Assembly (NCBI RefSeq): GCF_033118175.1 | Contig: NC_083698.1 | Coordinates: forward strand, 69,285,001-69,349,000 | DNA from: Dama dama | Taxonomy: Eukaryota; Chordata; Mammalia; Artiodactyla; Cervidae | DNA: 64,000 bases | Direction of reading: 5' to 3' | Shown: in pieces, positions 11,881 to 23,921 of the stretch | Numbering within the stretch: position 1 is the first letter of the stretch | How the letters are laid out: each line of letters begins with the position of its first letter | Program-made: the position numbers and the translations under genes | The notes under the pieces: model-generated | Database searches by the model: none | What the model saw: only the letters and a program-made list of their open reading frames with translations | Told to the model about the DNA's origin: nothing

Positions 11881-12008
11881 GGACTTCCCTCATAGCTCAG
11901 TCGGTAAGGAATCTGCCTGCAACGCAGGAGACCTGGGTTTGCCTGGCAGGCTACAGTCCATAGTGTCGCAAGAGTCAGACATGACTTAGCTACTAAACCA
12001 CCACCATC
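11881..12008 (+). repeat. Bov-tA: Bov-tA SINE with internal deletion and TSD
   Basis: The head ('cttccctcatagctcagtcg') passes straight from 'gagacctgggtttg' to 'cctggcaggctacag', skipping roughly 90 bp of the usual body. It is flanked by 'aattctaaaattt' (11868-11880) and 'aattgtaaaagtt' (12009-12021), a TSD with two mismatches, at the end of the inverted L1 segment. Confidence 0.88.
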
Positions 12009-12101
12009 AATTGTAAAAGTTGCTTGGGTCCTACAATTTGACTTTCTTTTGGCTTATGAATAATCTCTGAGTACAAGGGTTTCAAGTAATAGCATCCCTC
12101 A

Positions 12102-12309
12102 AAGTGAAAGTGAAACTGTTAGTTCCTCAGTTCTGTCCAACTCTCCATGACCCCATGAACTGTAGCCTTCCAGGCTCCTATGTCCATGGAATTCTCCAGG
12201 CAAAAATACTGGAATGGGTGGCTCTTCCCTTCTCCAGGGAATCTTCCCAAGCCAGGGATCAAACCCATATCATGCATTGCAGGCAGATTCTTTATTGTCT
12301 GAGCCAAAC
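12102..12309 (-). repeat. Bov-tA: Bov-tA SINE, antisense
   Basis: Reverse SINE from 'gtgaaagtgaaactgttag' to 'attctttattgtctgagcc'. With the SINE at 11881-12008 it forms an inverted pair. Confidence 0.88.
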
Positions 12310-12954
12310 CACATCTAAATTCAGAAGAGTTCAGAAGAGTAGGTAAATGTTTATTCTAAAGTTCTAGAAATACATGAGCTCTGTCAATGATAAAAAATAA
12401 AACTTTTCTTATTAAATATAATGAAATCAAACCACACTGTACAATGTCACACCAAATCAAACTAAAACACAGACAATAAAGAAAACAAAATTCCCTAAAC
12501 TATATCAAACTACATACATATAAAAAGTTTAAATGTATTTCTTTGGTTCCTCATTTTTTTTTTTTTGTTTAAATATATTTTCTGTCTTCGTGAGCTGGAC
12601 TTGAATTCAAAATCCATAATCCCAAATAGGGCATACAATTTCCTTTGTAAATGATAATTTGATTCTATACTAATTAGGAATGCAGATTAAGCCTTCATGA
12701 AAACATTTCATGCAATATCTCCACTTTCATTCCTCTTTATGTAGAGAATAAAAATAGAGAGAAAGGTAAAGGGCAAGTGTGTGTGTGTTTCTTCTTAGCT
12801 CAAAGGATACAGAAGCAACAAATTTATTGAAAAACTTTGAAGGTCAGGAGGTGATTTTCAAGGTACAAGTTGCTCACAAAGTGATCTTATTGAGTTGATT
12901 TGCATAAGGTTTTTATACACCTGGATATTATAATTTATAATGAGAAATATGTAC
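12310..12954. other. Unassigned AT-rich DNA
   Basis: Holds a direct repeat of 'ttcagaagag' near 12320-12340, a T13 run at 12554-12566 and a short GT run near 12776. No gene signal. Confidence 0.5.
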
Positions 12955-13690
12955 AAGATTCTGTTTTTATCCTGTTTCTGTCACAGAGCTCTTTAATCCC
13001 TTGGACTTTCCTAAGTGATGAGACTACAAAGGGCTTTTATTATGTTAATAAAGTAACTTTTAGGAAGCACCTAAGAATGGGGGCTGGTTCCCAGGAGAAC
13101 AACCACATGACTGTGATTGCAGGGCTGGAGCTTTCAGTTCCACTGTCCAGTTTCTGGGGAGGCAAGAGGTGCAACAGGTTGAGTTTAGTCACCAATGGCC
13201 AATTATTTAGTCAATCAAGCTCCATAAAACCCCAAAAGGACAAGGTTCAGAGAACATCTGGGTAGGTGAACATGTGGAGATTTGGGGAGGGTGCTGTGTC
13301 TGAAGAGGTCTTGGAAGCTCCAGACCTTTTCCCCATACCTTGTGCTACACCATGCATTTCTTCCATCAGCCATTCCTGAGTTATATCTTTTTTTTTTTTT
13401 ACCATAAATTGATGATTAGCAAGTAAAGTGTTTCTCTGGGTTCTGTGAGCCACTCTAGCAAATTAATCCAACTTGAGGGAAGGAGTCCTTTGATATATAT
13501 TCAATTGGTCAGAAGCACAGATAATGACCTAGACTCATGATGGTGTCTGCAGTGAGAGGAGTGGCAGTCTTGTAGGACTGAACTCTTAACCTTTGGGATC
13601 TGATGCTACCTCTGTGTAGATAGTGTCAGAATTGAGTTGAAATATAGCACACACAATGGGGTCCAGAGAATTGCTTATCAGTGTAGGGAA
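12955..13690. mobile_element. ERVL-type LTR remnant (MER21-like)
   Basis: Non-coding LTR-type repeat recognised from 'ctaagtgatgagactacaaa', 'ccataaaaccccaaaaggac', 'tgtttctctgggttctgtga' and 'ttaacctttgggatctgatg' in sequence. I recall this pattern as an ancient ERVL LTR near MER21. The family name and the orientation are uncertain. There is no internal retroviral coding sequence next to it. Confidence 0.5.
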
Positions 13691-13829
13691 CAACCTCCCA
13701 CTCCCCCCTCACTGGAAATTGTGTCTTAGAACACCCCAATACACCCTCAAAAGTCCATCATTAGACATATGAAATGGAAGCCAAGAGTCTAGTTTTGAGA
13801 CTCAGCTGTTAGGTTTTATCTAAATACAA

Positions 13830-14000
13830 CAGAATGATAACAGAACCTTGAGAGTGACATGATCAGATTTGCTTTTTATCTTGTTTTTATTCTGGAGAAT
13901 GAATTAGGCAAGAGCAAATACCAGAATGATTGGTTAGGAAACCATTTCAATTGTGCAGATAACAGATGGTAATGGTTTTATGGAGGATAATGAAGTCTAA
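13830..14000 (-). repeat. Ancient L2 fragment, antisense
   Basis: 'gagagtgacatgatcagat' followed by 'ttctggagaatga' and 'gcagataacagatggtaatg' resembles antisense L2, the same block as at 62.9 kb. Confidence 0.4.
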
Positions 14001-14288
14001 CAGTCTGATAATATTTCTTAATTTCACCCATTCAGAAGATTAGCACATGACACAAAATATGAAATGGCATGAGCGATTTTTAGTTCAGGGAGAAAGAACA
14101 CATGGATTTTATTGCCATTCTTCAAAGGGTTGAGAAAAGACAAGTGGAGAAGAAACTTATTTTGGGAGAGGTTACACAGCTGTCACATCATTGCTGACAG
14201 GTCTTCAGACAAGTAAATGAATATAATTATTTCTATGATATGTTTCAAGTTTTAATTTATGTGATTTCTTGATGGAAGGAGTGTATGT

Positions 14289-14437
14289 ACTCAGTTTCTT
14301 CAGTCAAGTCTGACTCTTTGTGACCCCATGAACCATAGCCCACCAGGCTTCTCTGTCCATGGGCTTATTCTAGCAAGAATACTGGAGTGAGTTGCCATGC
14401 CCCCTTCCAGCAGAACTTCCTGACCCAGGGAGTGAAA
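14289..14437 (-). repeat. Bov-tA: BovA SINE fragment, antisense
   Basis: 'actctttgtgaccccatgaa', 'tctgtccatgggcttattct', 'aagaatactggagtgagttg'. The tRNA-like head is missing. Confidence 0.85.
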
Positions 14438-14517
14438 TCTCCAGTTAATTAGAAATAGATTTCTAAACATTTATCATATGTATATTATGTTTTAGTCATT
14501 ATCACATATTAATTATA

Positions 14518-14733
14518 AGCTTCCCAGGTGGCTGAATGGTGAAGAATCCACCTACAATGCAGGGAATGTGGGTTTGATCCACAGGTCAGAAAGATCCCCT
14601 GAAGGAGGCCATGGCAACCCACCCCAGTATTTTTGCAAGGATAAGCCCATGGATAGAGGAGCTTGGTGGGCTATAATCCATGGGATCTCAAGGAGCTGGG
14701 CACAAGTGGCCATGCACGCACAACAGAATGCAT
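14518..14733 (+). repeat. Bov-tA: Bov-tA SINE with 12-bp TSD
   Basis: Complete forward SINE flanked by a perfect 'atattaattata' at 14506-14517 and 14734-14745. It lies about 80 bp from a reverse SINE, giving an inverted pair. Confidence 0.94.
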
Positions 14734-14745
14734 ATATTAATTATA

Positions 14746-15479
14746 TAGCTGGGACTCAAAAGATGACTGTTGACTAAAAGCAAACTATTATAATTTTATT
14801 GTCTCACATATAAATGTATAGACATTGAGATCTTATAGCTCAGTCAATATAGAAAACTGGCTTGGTCTATGAATTAGTAGAAATCTGGAGAGGAAATGGG
14901 CAGGCAATTTTGAAGCTCAATGCACTGATAAATGATTTTTAAATACTTAGATTTATAGCTGAAACTTTAGAAAATCTTCTTTCCCAAAGAGCAGAGAAAC
15001 ATAGGTATGTTGACATGATGAGGATGTTTTTGAAGTATCTGACTCTTGAGGGTAGGAAATTCTAAAAGTAGAATCCTGATTGGATGACAATCTTCATTCA
15101 TTCAAATGAAGGGAAAAAAGAAGAGAATATAGGGTATGAAGCTATCAAACTAATGTGTTGTTTTAAATTTTTTAGCTTATAATGGTTATTTTCAAATACA
15201 TAGAAATAGAGAACATATATTTAGATATTTCCAATTGACTAAATACATACCTTTTTAAAGAGTTGGCTTGTTTAAATAGCCAGACACTATATTTGGTTGT
15301 CATGCTTGTTAAGTCTCACTTAATTTCTAGCAAACTTCTAGCCCCCCACTTCTTATATTATGTATTTGTCTCCTAGTGAGTTCCACATTGTTGACTTGAC
15401 TTCCTGATTCTTCATTATTTGTCTTACTTGTTCTTCTCACCCCTGTATTTCTTGTAAATGCAGTTATATCTAGAGACTT
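14746..15479. other. Unassigned AT-rich DNA
   Basis: No coding or repeat signal that I can name. Confidence 0.45.
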
Positions 15480-17420
15480 GATTGGAGTCAAACTCAATTC
15501 TTTTTATCAAGAATATGTCATAGTTTGTGCTGTTTGTTCCTTATTGCATTGCATCAAAGGCCCATACCATCTGGTTGCCCGCATTTAGTGATGCTGAGGT
15601 AGATCAGGTGTTTCAGCCCACTTAGAACTCCCTTCACCCTTATTTTCAATCATATTAACATCCATTGATGAAGATTGATTAGATCCATAACTTCATTAGG
15701 GCTTTGCAAAATGTTAATTTTCAAATTCTACCTTCCCTTTTGTACTTAAGATTCACAAAGAACCTTCCCTCATTAATAATTTGGTTACTTCAAAAGACTG
15801 TGCAAATGAAGTCTGATCTTTTCTCATTTCTCACTTTTCCTGATAAAGAGTTGGTACCTGAACAATATCCAAGGGTGACCAAAGAGGTGTTTTGCTTTTT
15901 AAATTTCATGATAAATGAATGCATTTTCATGGTACAGTTTTTATTCTTTTTGATAATCCAATTGCCCATCTTTTGTCAGTGGGAACCCCTTTAAGCTGGT
16001 TCTCGTGTCCCCTTGATATGACCCTGTTTATATTGGATGTTTCCCTTGCTTTCTGTCACAAAAATATCCTAGCTCTTGTGAATTTCTTGTCCCAGAACTG
16101 GGAGCTGCAATTTCTCTTTATTGTCCTAGTACCAATTAGGGGAAAATCATACCAAACTTTAAAACTTTTATAAGTCATTATATTATGTTAAAACTTTTTC
16201 TTTTATAAATATTTCCTGTATTAACATCTTTTGCAGACAGCTTTCTTTCTTAACTTCTGATAGATTTTAAGAATTCCTCTGTCATAGAGCATCATTATTT
16301 TAATGCTGTTGTTACATATTGCCAAACTGTCCCTGAAAAGATTATACTAATTTGTGTTTATGCCAGCAGTATTTATAAATGAAGTTATTCTATACTCTTT
16401 TCAATTTGCTATTATCCTGAACAGAAAGCAGTGGAAGGAAATTTTTAAAATTTTTTTGTCTTTAATTATTAGTGAAAATGAACTTTTAATTTTGGAATTC
16501 AGGGGCAATCTTTTGAGTTAACTGCACTGTGTGGATCGTAGTACATTCTCCCTATGCATGCATGCAAGACTATGCATCCACGTACCAATCATCCATCTCT
16601 CTCCTATCTATCTTTATCCATTTCACGTTGTTTGTCTATATCAACTTATATATTGGTTCCTGTGTGTTTCTGTACTTCATTCCCGTTCTCCTGGTGTTTC
16701 ATGTAACTATTTTATTATATTTCATGTATAACTTTTGGCTCAAATATTTTCTTTCAAAATGTGTATTGTTTTGTGTATAGATATTTTAATTTATGAGGCT
16801 TCCCTGGTAGCTCAGAAGGTAAAGAATCTGCCTGCAATGCAAGAGCCCTGGGCTCAGTTATGTATATCATCCTTTTTGCTATTTTTTCCCATTAAATATT
16901 AATTCCTAGAATCTATCTTTGTTGCTATTTGTACAGCAAATAACCACTTTGCTCTAACCAATGCAAAATTCTTCATGGTGTGCCACATATTGCTCACCTC
17001 TTATTTCCTATGACAGATTTCTAAAGAGCCTTCAATTTCCCACCATCATAAATATTCCCATATGGACCTATGAAAATTTCCCTGGAATTTCTGAATGTTG
17101 TGTATGCAGTAGTTAATTTGACTAAATAGGATTTATTTCTGTAAGCAGTATAATAATTTTTTCTATATACACACATTTTCATCAACATTTAGTGTTCTAA
17201 TTTTGTGGGCTAAAATATGTATTATCTCACTGATTTAATTTGCATTTCTTCAAAATCAATGATTTTTGGCATCTTGTAATATGCTTGCTAAATTTATGTA
17301 TGCATGTGTGTGTTTTTAATTGCTTAATCATATTTATGGAGTTTTTTGGAAGATGATCATTATTTTCCCAATTATTCTCCAGCCCTATCACAATCAATGT
17401 TGGAGTGATTATTCATATAT
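15480..17420 (-). mobile_element. L1: Old L1M-type LINE, antisense
   Basis: A degenerate antisense L1. The 3'UTR-like part carries 'ccataccatctggttgccc' and 'atcctagctcttgtg'. The ORF2-like parts carry 'acatattgccaaactgtccc' and 'actgatttaatttgcatttc'. Two ORF2-end-like stretches (near 16300-16400 and 17050-17260) suggest more than one fragment or a duplication. No frame survives. Family placed from recall. Confidence 0.5.
16797..16859 (+). repeat. Bov-tA: Solitary tRNA-like head of a Bov-tA SINE
   Basis: Only the first ~60 bp of the SINE is present: an A-box-like 'tagctcagaagg' and 'gaatctgcctgcaatgcaag', then it stops before a B box can be read. It sits inside the old L1M. Not a tRNA gene. 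Confidence 0.8.
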
Positions 17421-18050
17421 TCTCTTTTCCCGTTCTTTGAACTTTGCTTGAAAAACAGCAATCACTTTATTAAGGTATTGATAAGCCCTAATTTCCTAAT
17501 TTCCACTTATTTTGCAACTCTCCTGGATTGTTTCTCCTTTATTTGAATATTTATTTCAAAAATATTTTCACTGTTGGCTTTTTGTTGTACTTTTTTTGAG
17601 GGACTATATCTGGACTTATTTTTATTTATTTATTTATTTTACTTTTACACTGAAATGATACTATGCTGGATAGAAAATTCTAAATTTAAAGTTATTATAG
17701 CATTTAAATATATTTCTCAATTGTGTTTTTGCATGCAGAGAAGTCTGATGTCAAGCTTGTTTCTTTGTAAAAGATCTACTATTTCCATCTATGAACATTT
17801 AGAATTGTATCATTGCCTTCATTAATCTTAAATTCACTGTATGTCTTTGTAAGATTTTTTTCTTATCTCTCACTCTCTGAGCCTTTTCAGTCCACAGCCT
17901 TTTATTTAATTTTTTGTAATTCTTTGTTTAGCTTATTAATGCATTTTAAAGCTTATTTTACATTTTGGTCTAGTATTTTCAATAAATTCAGTTGACATAC
18001 TTTATCTAGTTTTTTAAAATTCCATTGAAATCCTGATACTCCTTTTTTTG
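17421..18050 (-). repeat. Possible further part of the old L1M
   Basis: 'gctggatagaaaattctaaa' and 'gcagagaagtctgatgtcaa' follow an interspersed pattern I associate with antisense L1M. The region at 51600-52230 is of the same type. Low confidence. Confidence 0.35.
17619..17640. repeat. (TTTA)n microsatellite
   Basis: About five tandem ttta units. Confidence 0.9.
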
Positions 18051-19709
18051 ACCTGTAAACCCATTGTCACCTGGGGGATGAGCTACTCTGTTTAATAATG
18101 TGAGTTGAGAAAAGGCTGAAAACAGGCTTCCAATTTTTCACTTGTCTCCTGAGCTTAAGAGGGTGGTGGGGATGAACCCCAGTGTAGAGAGCCTCAGGTA
18201 CAACAGACCAGTTGTCTTGATCACTCCCATTTTCCTCCTGTATATCATCTCTCTTCTGCCTCCTAGAAAGCCTGCAGGAGAAATAGCATTAGGAAGATGC
18301 CTCCCTAGGTTGTAACTAACCAGCACTGGGGGATTGGACAGGGAGAGAGGTAGAACCAAATGTCTGGGCACTGCCGCTAAACAGGCATCTGTTTATATAG
18401 AACACATACCCCTGTGGGACTTTTGCCCCTTGGACCATCTGCACTGGCATCTAAAAGGCTGCCACTGATTTTTAAGGTGAAGACATAGGAAATGATGATC
18501 CCAAACACAGAGGAGAGGGCAAAGCAGTATTTACAAAATTATTCTAATGTATTCTCTCACTGGTCCTCCACGTCCTGTCCCAAGTTTTAGGCAACTACTT
18601 CCGCTCAACACATCTTTAAAATCAGCTTTAGCATCTCTATGGAAAAGTTAGTTGCTGAAATACATTTTCCTTCTTACTTCTGCAGTTACTTCAGGGTTAA
18701 TTTTATAGAGGGAGCCAGAAGTCCCATGTTAAGTTGCCATATGGGCAGGAACCAGAAGTTCCTACTATGTTGAGTAAATATTTTTTTCACAAACTGATGT
18801 CCTATTTTACAAAGCATCTGTTCATTCTCTTGCCCACTTATCCTTTAGGGTCTTTGTTTTTTAAAATTGATTTTATGAGCTACTTGTCTATTGTGGATAT
18901 CATTATGTTCTCTGCAATTTTAATAGAAATATTTTAATGTAAATATTGAAATAAGGATATTTTCTTACTTTTTGCTTTCCTTTTGTGTTGTTAATGAATA
19001 AAGTAAATTTTATACTTTCAGTGTAGGTAGTTATATCTGCCATATCCATTGGAATGTCCCTCATTACTTTAAATCTTAGAATGTTCTGGGGATCAGTGGA
19101 AATTAAGGGTAGGAAAAATTTAAATAACTTAAATATATAGGATATATATGTGTAGTGAACATCCTGATAAACATTAAAAAAAAAAATCATGTCCATAAAT
19201 GTAAAAGGCATATCCATCAGTGATTAGTAATATGGGGAAAAATGCTCAGACAAAATTGAAGCATATAAATTGCTGAAAACGTGAATAAAAAATCTTTTAA
19301 GACATCCTTTGGAATAAGGAAAACCCAGGATCCAGGAGCCAGGATTCAATAATCTTGAGTTTCAAAGACATTTGAAAATTTCTAAAGGATAAGCTTATAT
19401 ACTATTTAGCCTTTTTGAGTATCAATTAAAAAAATCTGTTAAATGATGATAAAATTATTGAAAATGTATAGTTTTAACATTTCAAGTCTAATAAAAACTT
19501 TATATATTAACCAATGATAATAATGTTAATAAAAGTAACAAGAAATGAAATGACCAACTGTAAGAAAGTAAGAGAGAGTTGGCTATTTGTTAAATTATTT
19601 TGTGTTTACCTTTTAAGAAGGGTTATATAATATCTAGAAAGTATATTCCCCACCCCCAGTGGTCTGACTTCACTAATGTAAAAAAATGGTAGAATGATAC
19701 CTAGGTGTT
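18051..19709. other. Unassigned DNA
   Basis: The part around 18100-18450 is less AT-rich than its surroundings and holds a 77-codon minus-strand frame (18138-18371) of no recognisable family. The rest is AT-rich. No splice-flanked exon pattern stands out. Confidence 0.4.
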
Positions 19710-20285
19710 TTCTTTTTTATTTTTAATTAAGTATAGTTGATTTATAATGGATTAATTTCTGTTGTACAGTAAAGTGATTTAATTATACACATTATATACA
19801 TTCTTTTTATATTTTTTCCCATGATGACTTATCCTGGGATATTGAGTAGAGTTCCCTGTGCTATACTGTAGAAGCTTGCTGTTTATCCATTCTATGTGTA
19901 ACAATTTGTATCTACCAACCCTAAACTCCCAGTTCATCCCTCCTTCTTCTCCCCCTTGGCAACCACAAGTCTGTTCTCTATGAATCTGTTTCTGTTTCAT
20001 AGATGGGTCCATTTGTTATACTTTAGATTCCACATATAAGTCCTTTTTTATGGTGTTTGTTTTTCTCTTTCTGACTTCACTTGGTTTGATAATCTCTAGT
20101 AGTATCCACATTGCTGTAAATGACATTATTTCATTCTTTTTTTATGGCTGAGTAGTATGCCATTGTATATATGTACCACACATTCTTTATCCATTCATCT
20201 GTCAGTGGGCATTTAGATGGTTTCCTCATCATGGCTATTGTGAACAATGCTGCAATAAATATTGGATATGTGGATTTATTTTCAG
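19710..20285 (-). mobile_element. L1: Older ruminant L1, 3' end, antisense
   Basis: 3'UTR ('aagtatagttgatttataat', 'ccctgtgctatactgtagaa') running into the end of ORF2 ('gctgagtagtatgccattgt', 'tcatggctattgtgaacaat'). More diverged than the L1_BT copies at 21.2 and 41.3 kb. 5'-truncated. Confidence 0.8.
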
Positions 20286-20559
20286 TATCCTGTTATCATT
20301 TACTCTTTCCATTTAAATGTCCTGCTATAATGTTGCCATCATCTGTCCAATCAGATTACAGATTTGTAACCTGAATTTCTGGCAAGTTTTGAATAAACAT
20401 TTAGAAAAATTTAAAGTGATCAGACAGATTCTACTTCATGAACCCATCAAGATTGATCCACTGTCAATAAAACCTTTGAAATGAATTAATAGTAGGGAAA
20501 GAAGCATTGGATAGAAGGAGAAAAAGGCAATCTAATAAAATATACTAATTCAGTCGTGC

Positions 20560-20870
20560 ACTTGACAAATGCATATTATTAAGTACCTACTATATTTCAG
20601 TATTGACCTAGACACTGTAATTAAAATAGTAAGCCCAAGCCACTTTGGTCCCTGCCAGGGAGAAAGAGAGCGAGCAGTCACTCAGATCATCACACAATTA
20701 AGTGTGAAATTGGAGCTGAGGTAATTGTTGTGAAGAAAGTCAAATGGCATCAGGGGAACATATACTAGAGGTATTTACCCAGTGAAAGAAATCAAGGAAA
20801 TGATCATTTAATATGAGCTGAAGGATTCATTCTCTCTGAAAAGAGATCTAGTTCTCATAGAAGCAAGAGG
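20560..20870 (-). repeat. Ancient L2 fragment, antisense
   Basis: 'ttaagtacctactatatttc', 'agacactgtaattaaaata', 'tttggtccctgccagggag': the reverse of the L2 3' end. Later parts are too diverged to follow. Confidence 0.5.
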
Positions 20871-20877
20871 TCTAAAT

Positions 20878-21031
20878 GATCCCTTCTTCTCCCATCTTCC
20901 TCCTCTCCTTTCTCCTCTTTCCTCCTTCTTATCCCCCTTTCTCCCTCCATTTTCTTTTTCTTCCATCTTACCATTTTCCTTCTTTCCCTTCTCTCCTTTC
21001 TTCCTTGTTTCTTCCTTCTTTCCTTTTCACA
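20878..21031. repeat. Pyrimidine-rich tract
   Basis: About 150 bp almost entirely C and T on the plus strand, in irregular cct/ctt blocks with few purines. Low complexity; the 69-codon frame across it is a compositional artefact. Confidence 0.9.
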
Positions 21032-21155
21032 GAGGTTATACTCATCTCTGCTTATTTCTCTAACTGGGTCATGCTGCTGTTCTGAAGATAACTTTGTTCC
21101 AAGTCCAGGTTTTGTACACAGCCTATGTGCAAGTTAATGTTCCACAGAGATTTTT

Positions 21156-21728
21156 TTTTTTTTAATTTTTATTAGTTGGAGGCTAATTACTTCACAACAT
21201 TTCAGTGGGTTTTGTCATACATTGACATGAATCAGCCATGGATTTACAAGTATTCCCCATCCAGATCCCCCCTCCCACCTCCCTCTCCACCCGATTCCTC
21301 TGGGTCTTCCCAGTGCACCAGGCCCGAGCACTTGTCTCATGCATCCCACCTGGGCTGGTGATCTGTTTCACTATAGATAATATACATGCTGTTCTTTCGA
21401 AACATCCCACCCTCGCCTTCTCCCACAGAGTCCAAAAGTCTGTTCTGTACATCTGTGTCTCTTTTTCTGTTTTGCATATAAGGTTATCATTACCATCTTT
21501 CTAAATTCCATGTATATGTGTTAGTATGCTATAATGTTCTTTATCTTTCTGGCTTACTTCACTCTGTATAATGGGCTCCAGTTTCATCCATCTCATTAGA
21601 ACTGATTCAAATGAATTCTTTTTAATGGCTGAGTAATATTCCATGGTGTATATGTACCACAGCTTCCTTATCCATTCGTCTGCTGATGGGCATCTAGGTT
21701 GCTTCCATGTCCTGGCTATTATAAACAG
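21156..21728 (-). mobile_element. L1: Young 5'-truncated L1 (L1_BT type) with 15-bp TSD
   Basis: Starts with a poly(T) tract (the antisense poly(A)), then the L1_BT 3'UTR ('ttattagttggaggctaatt', 'tgaatcagccatggatttac', 'ttcccagtgcaccaggccc') and the end of ORF2 ('gagtaatattccatggtgta'). It is cut at 'ctattataaacag'. The 15-bp 'tccacagagattttt' occurs at 21141-21155 and 21729-21743. The minus-strand frame at 21192-21452 is 3'UTR, not a gene. Confidence 0.95.
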
Positions 21729-21743
21729 TCCACAGAGATTTTT

Positions 21744-22984
21744 AAGAAACTAATACAGGGGTACCAGTATGTGATGTGGTGAAATTTACACATGATGAAT
21801 CGTTTGCCAAGTAGGTCTATTTTCTTTACTTTAGATGATTTTAACTTGTGTCTGGCTACTGTTAATAGTAATAGAGAAAATGTTGATCTTGACCTTGCTG
21901 TTGAACAGCTCTGGGTCTCTTAAAATTTAAAACTTAGTCCTTCTTTGATAAATTCAATCTCTTTGGGTTAGTGATCAGTTTCTTAGCATCCCTGCCCTCT
22001 TTGCTTCTTTTATTTCTTCCTCTGCTTTTTGGGTGATATCTCCTCACTATCACTAGGATCACCACCAAAGTCCTGCCTCCTGCCAGCATTCAAGACCAGG
22101 AGAAAGATTATAGAACAAAATAGTGATGGGGAGTGTGGTTCACTGGCTCCTGTTGACCTCTGGTGGATGTGTAGCTCCTCTTGCCAGCTCTTTGGAAGTT
22201 GATTTATATCCTTGCTGCCTTTGCTTCTGACCTATCTTTGGCTGCTGTAACCTGTAGTCTCCTTTCTCAACATAGGCAGTCCATATAATTTATCCTACTG
22301 TGACTGTCCACCAGTATTTTTAGCCCCTGCCCTCAACCTTTCACTGGTGCTGCAGATTCTCCATGATCTCTCTTTTGGTTCCTGGTTTGGGAAGTTGATT
22401 CTGTATCATTCTGCTAGAAGATCACAATCTTGCATCTTTAGCTAACTTCTGAATTTACCAGGAAGACAAAAAGGAATTTCTGGATCCCCTAAATGTCAAA
22501 CACAGACTGAATCGAGAGCTATTTAAAGTCCATCCACCTGGACCCTCCCTTCAGTCATTTATATTCTTATCACTCAGACACCATGTTCAACATGGCACCA
22601 AAAAAGCCTCAGGGCTCCTCTGAAAGGCATGCAGTCCTTGGAGGTTGTGATAAGGAATAACTCATTTATCTTGGAATTCTACCAAACTATTTGCATGTTT
22701 TTACAGTCACACCTTCTCCCCAGTCTGCCTGTTTGACTCTGGGGTTGCCTTGGAAGGTGGTTTAAAAAAAAAAGCCTTCTATCTTTTCCTCAGAATTCTC
22801 TTTCCATTCTCTCTTTCTGTCAGGCAAGGATGGTCCTAATCATTTCTTTTTGCTTCCCAAGATGGTATTTTCCCTCCACTTGCTTGTAGAAATAAGTACT
22901 AAAGTCATATCTATACTAATAGCCAAAGAATTGCAGAGAAAACTTCAAGTTACAGACAGGGAAAAATACCATCAGGGAATATTT
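21744..22984. other. Unassigned DNA
   Basis: Mixed composition, less AT-rich around 22020-22400. No recognisable coding region; a short A10 run lies near 22764. Confidence 0.4.
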
Positions 22985-23200
22985 TGCAGTGTATCATCCT
23001 GCTATAGAGTGAAGGGACAGATATTCCAGACAGAAGAAACAATGTATTGAGAGTCCCTGAGGTGGGAAGGAGCAAGGCCAGTATGGTCAGATTGGAGGGG
23101 GGAGCAACTGGGGTCCTAGGAGATGGGGCTTGAGGAAGTGTTGACCAGTTAATGAAGAGCCTCCTAGACCATGTGAAAGGGGTCTGTTGAAATGTTTCTA
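22985..23200 (-). repeat. Ancient L2 fragment, antisense
   Basis: 'agatattccagacagaagaa', 'gtccctgaggtgggaaggag' and 'ggccagtatggtcagattgg' match an antisense L2 block. A related bit ('aggaccttataggcctgctg') lies near 23548-23567. Confidence 0.5.
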
Positions 23201-23911
23201 TCCAGGTAAAGAACTTGGCTGTGATTTCTTCTGAATCTTCAAAAAGCACAAACAAGAAGCAGCAAAAAAAAAAAAAAAGAAAAAAATCCTCCCTATTCTG
23301 AGCATCCTGTTTGCATTTTATTTTAGCCTAAGATCTGATAACTTTCATGCTTCCACGAAGTAAGTAAGAACAGATGCTGAACCAGAAACCCATAGATGAT
23401 CATCCCAGGATGATCATAAGGTGATTTATGGGGTGGGGGTTGTTGTGTTAAAGATGTGTTACTTTTTTCTATTCTTATATGCTGTCATCAATACTAGTTG
23501 TGGCAAAGAGAAAGAGGAAACAGATTCCAGGTCCAGATTGCACCAGGACCTTATAGGCCTGCTGGTCATTTTGGTGACAGTTTTAGAACCTGATTGTGGT
23601 CTCTGTAGACAGCAGAAAGAACAGTGAAAGCACAGGGAAACATTTCAAAGCAGTATGTACACTCTGAGTTACGGGCCTTTCCTTCAAGTCTATGTGCAAG
23701 AACTACACTGCTTGTTCTATAGCTTACTGTTATCATCCAGCTAAGAGAGGGGATTGAGGCTTGGATAGAGCTATTTGTTCAGGTAGGTTTGCATTACCTG
23801 CTGTTTATCTGTAAAAGATAAATATTGAAATTGGTTTTCTGCCTCCTGTGAAGTACTTGCACTCTTTGGAATAACATACTACCTCAGCCTAAATTCAGCA
23901 TTTGTTATTTT
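23201..23911. other. Unassigned DNA with an A-rich run
   Basis: Contains an A-rich run at 23264-23286 and a possible further L2 scrap near 23550. A 68-codon frame at 23421-23627 has no recognisable motif. Confidence 0.4.
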
Positions 23912-23921
23912 CATTGTTAGA

